From positions 1-34,447 of IMG/VR virus record IMGVR_UViG_3300031227_004648: a stretch of 34,447 nucleotides of DNA. One strand, 5' to 3'. The stretch is from a virus. A program made the translations under genes and the position numbers. Every line of letters starts with the position of its first letter. The first letter of the stretch is position 1. Positions 14,409 through 21,718 of the stretch are shown in pieces. The notes under the pieces are model-generated. The model did not search any database. It worked only from the letters and a program-made list of their open reading frames with translations, and was not told the origin of the DNA.

Positions 14409-15842
14409 ATGGTACAAACTACACTTCTAAAAGACGAACCTACCTCCGAACAGCTCTCTAAGGAACTTACATTACTTTCTAATAAAGTTATAGAAGAGCA
14501 AAATATGGTTGCTAAGGAAATTTTGCGTGACCAAGAAGAACAAAAATTAAAATCTATAATCACATCTCCTAGTGCAATAGCACTTTCTACTACAAGACAC
14601 GATGCAGGTGAAGGAGTTAACAATGTTAAGAAAAACACAAAGCAATTGTTTATATTATTCTTAACTAACCAATTTGTTAATAGGGCTGTTAATATTCGAG
14701 CAGACACATTAGTTTCTAAAGGGTTTAATATAGTAGGTACTGATGCTATTGCCGTAGCAGCTTGTCAAGAACTAATTAAACTTAGTGGAGGGAGTAATTT
14801 ATTTAGGCAAATGGCACTCAATACTTATATCGCAGGAGATGGGTTTCACGAGAAGGTTTATAATGTTAATATGTCTAAGTTGGTTAAACTTAAACATGTT
14901 CATCCTTTAACACTTACCTTTAAGAAAGATGAAAACGGTAGAATACTATTAAATACAGAAAAAGAACCTGAGGGATATATACAATATTATATAGAACCGG
15001 GTCCTAAAGGCGGTATAGAAAACGTTAAAGATGTTAATAAAGACCGTATATCACATTTAAAATTTAATTCATTAGGTGATGAATTTACAGGTATAAGTTT
15101 ACTTCAATCTAGTTATGATACAGTAGTTAGGCTTATGAATATGGAATATTCCGCCGCAGAGGCTTCTGTTAAAACGGCTAACCCACTTATAGTAGGTAAA
15201 TGTAATACTAAATCACCGCAACAAATAGCACAATGGGGTACTATTTTAGGAAGAATAAATGGTAGAGACCAGTTGTTTATTCCTGAGGGAATGTCAATAG
15301 AGTTTATGTCTCCAGATAGGCAAAATTTTAGCGAATACGCCGACTATTTCTTAAACGCAGTTGTTTCAGGTGTAGGAGTTCCTAAATCTGTTCTTCTTGG
15401 AGAAGGCGGTGGCAATAGAGCAGAAGGAATTATACTTACAAGACATTTTTATTCATCTGTTCGTGGCGACCAAAAGTACATGGAAGACTTTTATAACGAA
15501 ATATTTGAAGAATATGCTGAATTATCTGGATTTAAAGAAGCACCAAAATTAGTTTTTAATGACATAGCAGAAGATGCTCATGTCACATCAGACGACGCAA
15601 TTAAATTATTTGCATCGGCATTAATATCAAGAGAAGAAGCACGTAATATGTTAGGATTAGAAGCTTCTCCTACAGAAGGTACACTTCCTTCACTCGAATC
15701 ACAAATTAAAAATAGTGATATGGAAACATGGCATCCTGAGTCACCTGGAAAGGTTGCAGGAAGTCAGAAGGGAGAGAAAAAAGACATGAAATCTTCAGCA
15801 TTTTCAGAATTTAGAGGTGACGGGAAACCTCAAGCTAAGTAA
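14409..15842 (+). CDS. Portal protein
   Basis: A 477-aa protein of the HK97/SPP1-type portal superfamily. The dodecameric portal forms the DNA entry vertex of the head and docks TerL. Visible features: an N-terminal helical acidic segment, NQFVNRAVNIRADTLVSKG (typical portal start of the core), TYIAGDGFHEKVYN, a wing segment with KLKHVHPLTL and QLFIPEGMSIEFMSPD, and the stem/crown region ADYFLNAVVSGVGVPKSVLL then ISREEARNMLGL (a common portal C-terminal motif). It is the first gene after the twin promoters, without a strong Shine-Dalgarno (AAGGT about 15 nt upstream), and is followed by the maturation protease as in HK97-type head modules. Confidence 0.9.
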   Translation: MVQTTLLKDEPTSEQLSKELTLLSNKVIEEQNMVAKEILRDQEEQKLKSIITSPSAIALSTTRHDAGEGVNNVKKNTKQLFILFLTNQFVNRAVNIRADTLVSKGFNIVGTDAIAVAACQELIKLSGGSNLFRQMALNTYIAGDGFHEKVYNVNMSKLVKLKHVHPLTLTFKKDENGRILLNTEKEPEGYIQYYIEPGPKGGIENVKDVNKDRISHLKFNSLGDEFTGISLLQSSYDTVVRLMNMEYSAAEASVKTANPLIVGKCNTKSPQQIAQWGTILGRINGRDQLFIPEGMSIEFMSPDRQNFSEYADYFLNAVVSGVGVPKSVLLGEGGGNRAEGIILTRHFYSSVRGDQKYMEDFYNEIFEEYAELSGFKEAPKLVFNDIAEDAHVTSDDAIKLFASALISREEARNMLGLEASPTEGTLPSLESQIKNSDMETWHPESPGKVAGSQKGEKKDMKSSAFSEFRGDGKPQAK

Positions 15843-15848
15843 AAGACA

Positions 15849-15923
15849 CTTGTTGTCGGAAGCGTAAAACACTTCCTGTCTCACCGCAACAAGTCCTGAT
15901 GGGGCACACAATGTTTCATCAGG
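15849..15923 (+). ncRNA. Structured intergenic RNA element between portal and protease genes
   Basis: The 102-nt gap is visibly richer in G+C than its surroundings and folds by eye into two elements. The first is an outer helix CTTGTTG (15849-15855) with CAACAAG (15887-15893), enclosing GGAAG (15858-15862) with CTTCC (15872-15876). The second is a hairpin CCTGATG (15895-15901) with CATCAGG (15917-15923), followed by a T-rich stretch. A later TGTTGC (15931-15936) could pair alternatively with GCAACA. It may be a terminator, an attenuator, or a processing site that sets portal versus protease levels. No known ribozyme or riboswitch class was recognised. Confidence 0.5.
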
Positions 15924-15944
15924 GTTATTTTTGTTGCAATCAAA

Positions 15945-16547
15945 ATGAATCAAACAGAAGAAGTATTGAAACGAGTAAATATGTATCTTACCTTAACTAG
16001 GTTTGAGTATCTCGAATATGAGAAATTAAGCAGAGTAAAGATAATACAAGATTACTACAAAACAACCGAACAAGTTGTACCTTTTTCAGAATCATTTACA
16101 AGTAGTGTAGAATGTGCAGAACATCTTGCAAAAGGTGGAAAGCTAACACTACCTTTAAAAGTAAGAGGAATATTTCTAAAGGAAGGCAGACCAGAAAGAA
16201 AATATTATTATGCAAGTGAATTAGAAAGTTCTGTAGATAATCCTGTAAATAAGAGTTTTCCAATGCAACTTGACCATAAAGACAAAGAAGTAGGTTCAAT
16301 GGTTGGTGTGGTAACTAAGATAAAATATGACCCTGTTGCTAAAGGTATAAGATGGTGGGGACATATAAATTCAGAGCTTCATGCTAGAAACATTTTAGAC
16401 GGAATCATTACACAAGTTAGTGCAACTGTTTATTCAGTAGCAGATTATGATGATGATAATGGGTTACTTGGAAGAAATCTCACTTATAAAGAACTAAGTT
16501 TGTGTGTATCCGGAGCAGTAGACGGTAATTATATAGAGACATATTAA
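15945..16547 (+). CDS. Head maturation (prohead) protease
   Basis: A 200-aa protein resembling the herpesvirus/HK97-type maturation protease. H111 lies in QLDHKDKEVGSMVG, matching the catalytic DH...vG motif. S159 in ITQVSATVYS is a good nucleophile candidate about 48 residues later, close to the His-Ser spacing in HK97 protease. The C-terminal YKELSLCVSGAVDG matches the usual ELS-v-x-GA ending. It cleaves scaffold and capsid precursors in the prohead. The start at 15945 has no clear Shine-Dalgarno and follows the structured RNA. The stop overlaps the next ATG (TAATG). Confidence 0.82.
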   Translation: MNQTEEVLKRVNMYLTLTRFEYLEYEKLSRVKIIQDYYKTTEQVVPFSESFTSSVECAEHLAKGGKLTLPLKVRGIFLKEGRPERKYYYASELESSVDNPVNKSFPMQLDHKDKEVGSMVGVVTKIKYDPVAKGIRWWGHINSELHARNILDGIITQVSATVYSVADYDDDNGLLGRNLTYKELSLCVSGAVDGNYIETY

Positions 16548-16816
16548 TGCCATACGATAATATTTCACAACTTCCGAAACGTTTTAGTAGATATTCGGAA
16601 GTAATACGTAGACAGTACGTTTATGTATTCAATAGCGTTTACAAAAAAATTTTAAAAGAAACAAAAGATAAGAAACAAGCTGAGACGAGGGCTATTAAAG
16701 GTGCTTCGTCTGTTTTGAAAAAAAGATTTAAAAAAGGTCAAAACGTTGGAAAAGAGTCACACAGTGATTATTTTTCAATGCTCATAGACAACTATTTGGG
16801 AAACATTCCCGGATAA
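16547..16816 (+). CDS. ChaB-like small protein
   Basis: 89 aa, starting MPYDNISQLPKRFSRYSE and continuing YVFNSVYKKILKETKDKK ... AIKGASSVLKKRFKKG. This corresponds to the ChaB-domain pattern (MPY-x-sisdLP, then FNsA, then A-x-vKK-x-Y-x-KG) common as small phage proteins near head or protease genes. Its molecular role in phages is unknown. The match is partial because several family-typical residues are replaced. It starts by TAATG overlap with the protease gene, so the two are probably co-translated. Confidence 0.65.
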   Translation: MPYDNISQLPKRFSRYSEVIRRQYVYVFNSVYKKILKETKDKKQAETRAIKGASSVLKKRFKKGQNVGKESHSDYFSMLIDNYLGNIPG

Positions 16817-16836
16817 ATAAAGGAGGATAAATAAAA

Positions 16837-17649
16837 ATGGCTGATAAAAAAGAACAGTTAACAGAAACTCCTGAAACTTTAGAGGATAAACCTGTTGAAA
16901 CTGCTCAACCTGAGCAAAAACAGGAACCGGAAAAAACACCGGTACCTACAGTGGAAGAAACTCCTGTAAAAACAGAAGAAAAAACTGCTACTGAAGAGGT
17001 AAAAGCGGAACCTGAGAAGGTAGTCGAACCTAATAAAGTGGAAGAAGCAAAGGAGGAAACACCAGTTGAACCTAAAAAGTTAGATGAAATAACAAAAGGA
17101 GCAAAAGAACAACTTCATGTTATTACAGAAGCTAAGAACGAATTGGTGGCTTTATACGCTAAGTATAAAGATATAACAGTACAGAAAGAACAGCTTTCAA
17201 AAGACGTAAAAGGTCTTACTAAAGAGCTTTCTGAAACAAAAGAACAGCTTAGTAAGTATGTTGAAGCTGAAAAAGAAATTAACGCTAAACAAAAAACAGA
17301 AAAATTGGAAAAATTATCAAAGAAATTTGAACTATTAGGTCAGAACAAGACCGTAGAACAACTTTCAAAGATGGATGAAAATACATTAGGCGAATTTGAA
17401 CAGATAGTTGATGCTGCTTTAGTAAAAGCAGGAGATACCGCTGTTTTACCTGAAGTAACTACACCATCACAGGCTGCACCTGAGGCACTAAATAAAGAAG
17501 CGTCTTCAGAGAAACCTGTTGTTGAAGTTCCTAAACCAGAGAAGCTTAGGCAGGTTAGGAAAGAAACAAATGATGAGTTTTTTCACAGAATGTGCGGAAC
17601 TTTAAGTAAAGAACAACTTAAAGACACGCATACAGCAAAATTTTTGTAA
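16837..17649 (+). CDS. Scaffold-like protein
   Basis: 270 aa. Residues 1-85 are rich in Pro, Glu, Thr and Lys (low complexity). Residues about 90-165 form a coiled coil (VQKEQLSKDVKGLTKELSET and neighbours). A Pro-rich linker and a short C-terminal helical segment ending DTHTAKFL follow. A disordered acidic start, coiled coil and position between protease and capsid gene are the standard signature of scaffolding proteins, which shape the prohead and are then removed. It has a strong AGGAGGAT Shine-Dalgarno 8 nt before the ATG, as does the capsid gene, implying high expression. Confidence 0.75.
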   Translation: MADKKEQLTETPETLEDKPVETAQPEQKQEPEKTPVPTVEETPVKTEEKTATEEVKAEPEKVVEPNKVEEAKEETPVEPKKLDEITKGAKEQLHVITEAKNELVALYAKYKDITVQKEQLSKDVKGLTKELSETKEQLSKYVEAEKEINAKQKTEKLEKLSKKFELLGQNKTVEQLSKMDENTLGEFEQIVDAALVKAGDTAVLPEVTTPSQAAPEALNKEASSEKPVVEVPKPEKLRQVRKETNDEFFHRMCGTLSKEQLKDTHTAKFL

Positions 17650-17666
17650 AGGAGGATAAGTAAAAA

Positions 17667-18665
17667 ATGGAATCTATTAAAGAACCGGAACAGCTAACCA
17701 CATACGCTGGTGTAACTATGATTGGTACTTCATCATGGGGGTCACAAACAGGTGGTATTGGAAGTATTATGGGGAATACATGGAGTGAAAAAATAATTTT
17801 CGATGCACAGCCAGATAGGGTACTATCAAAACACTTTATTGAATTTAACGATTTGATGGGTAATAATGATGTAACTATGGTAATTCCAAAAATTGGGGAC
17901 ATTAACCTAATGGGCGGAAGAACAGGAAACCTAGAAGGTACAGCAAGGTCACTTTTAAAATTTGACACATCAGACAATATTACAGTAACTCTTACATCCG
18001 CAAATGTAAAACTTGGTGGAGTTTCAATCTCATTTGAAACCGCAAGTGCAACAAGAATTTCTATCATAGAAATGGCACATAAGCAACTAGTTAGACAGTA
18101 TCTTAATACTATCGAAACAGATGCTAATGCACTTCTTGAAGCAGCTACAGTAGGGACAAGTAATGCAAGTACTGTTTTAGGCGGAACAAAAGCAGATAAC
18201 TCTGCTGTTGCTACTAACCTAGCAGCTGGTGATGTAATTGATGTTGACAAGATTGTCGATATGAAAATTGCACTTCAGGAAAAAGATTTTGCAAAGAAAC
18301 CAGGGGAAGCAATTTTAATGCTACATCCAACACAGTTTAAACAGCTTCTTAAATCAAGCCAGTTTACAAATTCCGCAGAATTTGGTTCACCGTCCGTAGT
18401 AAGGAAAGGTGTAATTGAAGAGTATGTAGGTATTTTAATTGAAGTGTCGACACTCTGTACATCAGCTACTCAATCTGTGGCAGTACATTACTGTTATATG
18501 ATAGACCCTTCTGCTGCAGCTGGTATTGTTTGGAAAGAAAAGGCTAAAGTAAAAGTTGTTACCAAAGATGACGAAAGAGTACACAATGTACTATTAGACG
18601 CTTGGTATAATATGACTCGTATTAACGAGCAGGCTATTGCTATTGGTATCTTTAGCGACGCATAA
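17667..18665 (+). CDS. Major capsid protein (HK97 fold)
   Basis: 332 aa, located directly after the scaffold, with a near-consensus AGGAGGAT site. It has an N-arm (residues 1-50), then ...KHFIEFNDLMGNNDVTMVIPKIGD (E-loop region), ISIIEMAHKQLVRQYLNTIETDANALLEA (spine helix-like), EAILMLHPTQFKQLLKS (P-domain motif of many HK97-fold capsids), and VKVVTKDDERVHNVLLDAWYN, a typical end seen in N4gp56/archaeal-virus-like capsid proteins. It assembles the icosahedral shell. A strong hairpin terminator follows immediately. Confidence 0.88.
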   Translation: MESIKEPEQLTTYAGVTMIGTSSWGSQTGGIGSIMGNTWSEKIIFDAQPDRVLSKHFIEFNDLMGNNDVTMVIPKIGDINLMGGRTGNLEGTARSLLKFDTSDNITVTLTSANVKLGGVSISFETASATRISIIEMAHKQLVRQYLNTIETDANALLEAATVGTSNASTVLGGTKADNSAVATNLAAGDVIDVDKIVDMKIALQEKDFAKKPGEAILMLHPTQFKQLLKSSQFTNSAEFGSPSVVRKGVIEEYVGILIEVSTLCTSATQSVAVHYCYMIDPSAAAGIVWKEKAKVKVVTKDDERVHNVLLDAWYNMTRINEQAIAIGIFSDA

Positions 18666-18684
18666 AAACATTTTTTTATTTTGA

Positions 18685-18710
18685 GGGGGATTTTATCCCC
18701 CACATTTTTA
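18685..18710 (+). terminator. Hairpin plus T-run terminator after the capsid gene
   Basis: GGGGGA (18685-18690), a TTTTA loop, and TCCCCC (18696-18701) form a strong stem in an otherwise AT-rich setting, followed by ATTTTTA. An upstream T-run (18671-18677) precedes it. It could terminate or stabilise the capsid transcript and so allow stoichiometric capsid production. Confidence 0.7.
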
Positions 18711-18718
18711 TTAACCTA

Positions 18719-18766
18719 ATGAAACTTATTATTCTCTTAGCGAGTTTTGTTAGTATAAAAAGCTAA
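18719..18766 (+). CDS. Possible 15-aa hydrophobic leader peptide
   Basis: A frame from ATG 18719 encodes MKLIILLASFVSIKS and stops at 18766, just before the GGGAGG site of the next gene. The DNA also holds an inverted repeat, CTTAGC (18736-18741) with GCTAAG (18762-18767), that touches that ribosome site. It might regulate translation, or be chance; it has no Shine-Dalgarno of its own. Confidence 0.2.
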   Translation: MKLIILLASFVSIKS

Positions 18767-18779
18767 GGGAGGAAAAACC

Positions 18780-19385
18780 ATGACAAAAACAGGATGGAGA
18801 GACGGTACAATAACCGCAAATAAAGTAATAGTAGATGAGAAAGTTCCAGTACAATATTCATTGGCTTCAGTTGCAGCAGTAGCAACAGGTGCTATGCTAT
18901 CAAGTAATGATTTTAACGCAACAGGAACAGCAGCTATGACAAGGACAGGACTTCTTTTACAGCCACCTTATCCAATGTGTGTTACTGTCACTAAAAACGT
19001 AGCAGGAACAGCAGACGATTCTGATGCACTAGCTATAGTAGGCATAAATGCAAAAGGAAAAGTAGTTAGTGAAAATGTTACTATTAGTTCAGCAACAGGT
19101 AGAACTGTTACAAGTAATGCTTTTGCAGAAATTACAAGCATAACACCTAATGCGACAATTAAATCAACAAGTATTGCACTTGGATTTAGTTCAACTATTG
19201 GTTTACCATGGCCGATTGCAGGAACTTCTGATATTATGACATATTCATATCTAGGAGAATTTGGTACATCTGCTAAAGTAAGTGGTACATTGGTAGTAGA
19301 CCCTGTGTATGATACAATTGACGTTCCTACGCTAGGTGCTAGTGGAACATTACATATATTGTATAAGACAAAACTACAAGAATAA
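18780..19385 (+). CDS. Probable head decoration or minor virion protein
   Basis: 201 aa, with many Thr, Ser, Ala and Gly residues and a mainly beta character. It starts MTKTGWRDGTITANKVIVD and includes two hydrophobic beta segments (PYPMCVTVTKNVAGTADDSD and SYLGEFGTSAKVSGTLVVD). The GGGAGG Shine-Dalgarno is strong, matching the scaffold and capsid genes, and the gene is flanked by two hairpin terminators, so it probably forms an abundant product. Position directly after the capsid protein suggests a decoration or head-stabilising protein, but no family is recognised. Confidence 0.6.
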   Translation: MTKTGWRDGTITANKVIVDEKVPVQYSLASVAAVATGAMLSSNDFNATGTAAMTRTGLLLQPPYPMCVTVTKNVAGTADDSDALAIVGINAKGKVVSENVTISSATGRTVTSNAFAEITSITPNATIKSTSIALGFSSTIGLPWPIAGTSDIMTYSYLGEFGTSAKVSGTLVVDPVYDTIDVPTLGASGTLHILYKTKLQE

Positions 19386-19396
19386 ATTTTAATTTA

Positions 19397-19419
19397 GGGG
19401 GATTAATCCCTCTTTTTTT
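19397..19419 (+). terminator. Palindromic hairpin plus T-run terminator
   Basis: GGGATTAATCCC (19399-19410) is a perfect palindrome with additional flanking G/C pairing, followed by CTTTTTTT (19412-19419). It is the same design as the terminator at 18685. It separates the highly expressed capsid pair from the following genes. Confidence 0.72.
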
Positions 19420-19435
19420 ATTATGAGGTAAACAT

Positions 19436-19576
19436 ATGTTAGACAGTAATTTAAATCATTTTAAACCAAAACCTTTAGAGGAAACTAAACCCGTAGAAGT
19501 TAAAGAACCTGTTCAGGTTCCTACAGTTGAAAAACCTAAGGTAGAAAAGAAAAAGAATATCAAACGGAGGAAATAA
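19436..19576 (+). CDS. Small Pro/Lys/Glu-rich protein (46 aa)
   Basis: The frame starts at ATG 19436 with GAGGT 7 nt upstream and ends 1 nt before the next ATG. The product is low complexity: MLDSNLNHFKPKPLEETKPV, then EKPKVEKKKNIKRRK. The repeated Val-x-x-Pro/Lys-Pro pattern and basic end suggest a disordered peptide that could bind DNA or act as a scaffold-like linker. It resembles the Pro-rich N-terminus of the scaffold gene in composition. Function unknown. Confidence 0.65.
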   Translation: MLDSNLNHFKPKPLEETKPVEVKEPVQVPTVEKPKVEKKKNIKRRK

Positions 19577-19577
19577 A

Positions 19578-19724
19578 ATGAGTGCAGATTATCCTAAAGA
19601 GTCTATTAAAGACAGTAAAACTGTTCCTGGAAATAAGTTATATATAGGCCCGGTTATTGATTCAGGTATTGAAGGTAGACAAGCAGAACCGTCTATTGGT
19701 ACATACAAAACAAAAAAAATGTAA
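19578..19724 (+). CDS. Small hypothetical protein (48 aa)
   Basis: The ATG at 19578 has GGAGG 7 nt upstream, inside the end of the preceding gene. The peptide starts MSADYPKESIKDSKTVPGNK and contains LYIGPVIDSGIEGRQ. It looks mostly extended and hydrophilic. No family is recognised. The strong ribosome site and head-gene position suggest a minor virion or assembly component. Confidence 0.65.
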   Translation: MSADYPKESIKDSKTVPGNKLYIGPVIDSGIEGRQAEPSIGTYKTKKM

Positions 19725-19739
19725 ATAAGGTGAAACAAT

Positions 19740-20933
19740 ATGAGTGAGACAGATATTGAATCTATTAAAAAAACAACAGAAGAGTTAAAGGCAATTGAAA
19801 TTAACTCTGATGATTTTAAAAAACTAACACAACAGGAAAGAGTAGACGCATATTCGTATAAGTTATTTAACAAACCTGCAAAGGAACTTAAATATATCTA
19901 TGTTACGAATTTTATTCATCAACAGTTGATTGCTCCTGAGGAAAAGACCCGAACAGGTCTTTATCAATGGCAAAATGTATTTAACGGAGACGTAAAATAC
20001 CCAAGAGATATATTAGACTATAACGAATATGATATAGTTCAATGTAATATGTCTGCACAAGATTTACACCTTGTAAATACAATTAAAGGACAAATCCGAC
20101 CAGACAGTAAGACTAAATTAGTCTTAAATAATGATTACACAACAGAAATGTGGGGAAGTGCATTTGAATATTTATCTACAGTAGAAAGAGAGCTTCAAGG
20201 AGCTGATATGTTATTTGGAACAGAATATTTCCAAACAACTGCTTTAGAAGAACTTTCTGGTAGGAAGTGTTTTATAATACCCCACCCAGCAGATATAAGA
20301 AGATTAAAAAGTCTTCCAAAAATACAACCTAAAAACATTTTGAGTGTTATTTGGAGAAGATATGATAAGTTTTCATATATACCTGCCTTAGTAGCAAGAA
20401 ATAACGGTCTTGTAACACAATTAATAGGGTTTGACAAAAATCAAGACCCTAAGGTTTATGTAACAACTACTCTTTTCGACAGAGTACTTGCAGCAACCGA
20501 TTATTTTGGTTTTACAGACCAGATGCGTGAAAGTAAAGTTGTTTATGACCCCTTTACTTTTCACAGTTATAGCAGGTCTACAGTAGACACAGCAGGATTA
20601 GGAATTCCAGCAGTTGTATCTAATAGGACACAATCTGGAAACGTTTGTTATCCTTATACAACGGTAGACCCGTATGATGTTAAAACAGCAAGGATTTTAA
20701 TTAAAAAATTAATAGATGACCCTGAATTTAGAAAATTAGTTATAGAAACAGCTTACAAAAACTGTGAATATTATAACCACGAAAATTCAAGGGAACGTTA
20801 TTTAGCAGCCCTTTACGAAGGTTCTCCTCAAAATAGAGGTGACACTTCTAAGCCAGTAATGGAAAAGGGTTATGGCGATGACGTTTTAAATCTTATATCA
20901 CAGGATATGAATAGAAATGCCAAGAAAAAATAA
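19740..20933 (+). CDS. GT-B glycosyltransferase within the morphogenesis module
   Basis: 397 aa, with a GGTGA site 6 nt upstream. After a helical N-terminus it shows ELKYIYVTNFIHQQL (Rossmann start), KLVLNNDYTTEMWG and a C-terminal lobe: RSTVDTAGLGIPAVVSNRTQ (the acceptor-donor loop pattern of GT4 enzymes, with D/T in place of the E-x7-E pair) and ARILIKKLIDDPEFRKLVIETAYKN, a standard GT4 closing helix. The missing Glu pair suggests altered donor use or loss of catalysis. Its place between virion genes and the tail-fibre genes suggests glycosylation of a virion protein. Confidence 0.72.
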   Translation: MSETDIESIKKTTEELKAIEINSDDFKKLTQQERVDAYSYKLFNKPAKELKYIYVTNFIHQQLIAPEEKTRTGLYQWQNVFNGDVKYPRDILDYNEYDIVQCNMSAQDLHLVNTIKGQIRPDSKTKLVLNNDYTTEMWGSAFEYLSTVERELQGADMLFGTEYFQTTALEELSGRKCFIIPHPADIRRLKSLPKIQPKNILSVIWRRYDKFSYIPALVARNNGLVTQLIGFDKNQDPKVYVTTTLFDRVLAATDYFGFTDQMRESKVVYDPFTFHSYSRSTVDTAGLGIPAVVSNRTQSGNVCYPYTTVDPYDVKTARILIKKLIDDPEFRKLVIETAYKNCEYYNHENSRERYLAALYEGSPQNRGDTSKPVMEKGYGDDVLNLISQDMNRNAKKK

Positions 20934-21042
20934 AAAAATAGGTTATGAAAAAATAGTAAGTAAGGTTCGTGTAAATAAGTTTTCTTTTGGTTATATTTGG
21001 CTTAAACTTATATATTTTTTAAGAGGTAACAATGGCAAGTGA
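20917..21042 (+). CDS. Possible small basic protein (41 aa)
   Basis: This frame fills the gap between the glycosyltransferase and the 121-aa gene, overlapping both. The product is basic, starting MPRKNKKIGYEKIVSKVRV, then carries an aromatic hydrophobic segment (FSFGYIWLKLIYFLR), perhaps a membrane-interacting helix. A weak AGGAT site lies about 12 nt upstream. It may be real or a fortuitous frame. Confidence 0.45.
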   Translation: MPRKNKKIGYEKIVSKVRVNKFSFGYIWLKLIYFLRGNNGK

Positions 21043-21397
21043 ACCATTAGTAATTAAATTTGATGACTTTAAAAAGTTAATAGGCAACAAAAGACTTTAC
21101 TATTTTATAGGTGAAGATTTCTATGACTTTTTGTTTTTTACAGAAGGCGTAATAATTAAAACAAGTCTTTTTAAAACCGAAGTTCCTGATGAAAAAAGGT
21201 TTTTCAGCGACCCAATGTTCTATAGTTCTATACAGATTAAATTTCAAATTAAAAACCCTGAACCTAACGTGTTTGACATAGACGGTATAAGGAAATCACT
21301 TGTAGAACCTATTTATATAGAAGATATACAAGGAGAAGAAGTCAAAAATGTTGACATTCAACGAGAGGGTGTTTTAAATATAGAAGAGGTAGAATAA
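21032..21397 (+). CDS. Hypothetical protein (121 aa)
   Basis: It starts MASEPLVIKFDDFKKLIGNK, with GAGGT 4 nt upstream of the ATG. The protein is aromatic-rich in its first third (LYYFIGEDFYDFLFFTEGV) and acidic at the end (EEVKNVDIQREGVLNIEEVE). No signal peptide. No family recognised. It lies directly before the beta-rich 105-aa gene and the exported fibre gene; virion association is inferred only from position. Confidence 0.65.
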   Translation: MASEPLVIKFDDFKKLIGNKRLYYFIGEDFYDFLFFTEGVIIKTSLFKTEVPDEKRFFSDPMFYSSIQIKFQIKNPEPNVFDIDGIRKSLVEPIYIEDIQGEEVKNVDIQREGVLNIEEVE

Positions 21398-21400
21398 AAT

Positions 21401-21718
21401 ATGAGTATCTCTATCGCTGATAGACGTAATCCATCACGACAAGCTACAGTAAATGAAGACGGGTCTCTTAATATGGTAATAGTTGGAGGAAGCGGGTTTA
21501 ACCCAAGAACAGAAAATTTTAGAGGAAGTGCTGTTATTGCTTCAGTTCTTACTTTATCTAACACTGATACTTCAAGTCAGGAGTCGATAGTTATCAATGG
21601 TGTAACACAGACTGTAGTTATAGATTACACTATTTCACATAGTGCAAGTTTATCGAAAATTACTTTTATAACACAAATAGTTGACGGAGATTATATATCT
21701 GTGAGGTATTTCATATGA
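21401..21718 (+). CDS. Small beta-rich virion-type protein (105 aa)
   Basis: It starts MSISIADRRNPSRQATVNED and has regularly spaced beta strands (VIASVLTLSNTDTSS, SIVINGVTQTVVIDY, FITQIVDGDYISVRYFI). The GAGGT site is inside the previous gene. The stop overlaps the ATG of the fibre-like gene by 4 nt (ATGA), so the two may be made together. A tail or fibre accessory role, such as a trimeric beta structure, is plausible, but nothing specific is recognised. Confidence 0.62.
   Translation: MSISIADRRNPSRQATVNEDGSLNMVIVGGSGFNPRTENFRGSAVIASVLTLSNTDTSSQESIVINGVTQTVVIDYTISHSASLSKITFITQIVDGDYISVRYFI

Noticed and set aside
15890-15925. CTGATG reminiscent of a hammerhead ribozyme core
   Set aside because: The matching GAAA segment and three-way helix arrangement are missing; CTGATG is simply one arm of a hairpin.
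18685-18701. Attachment site or IS end
   Set aside because: The inverted repeat is followed by T-runs and directly follows a stop codon, better explained as a terminator.
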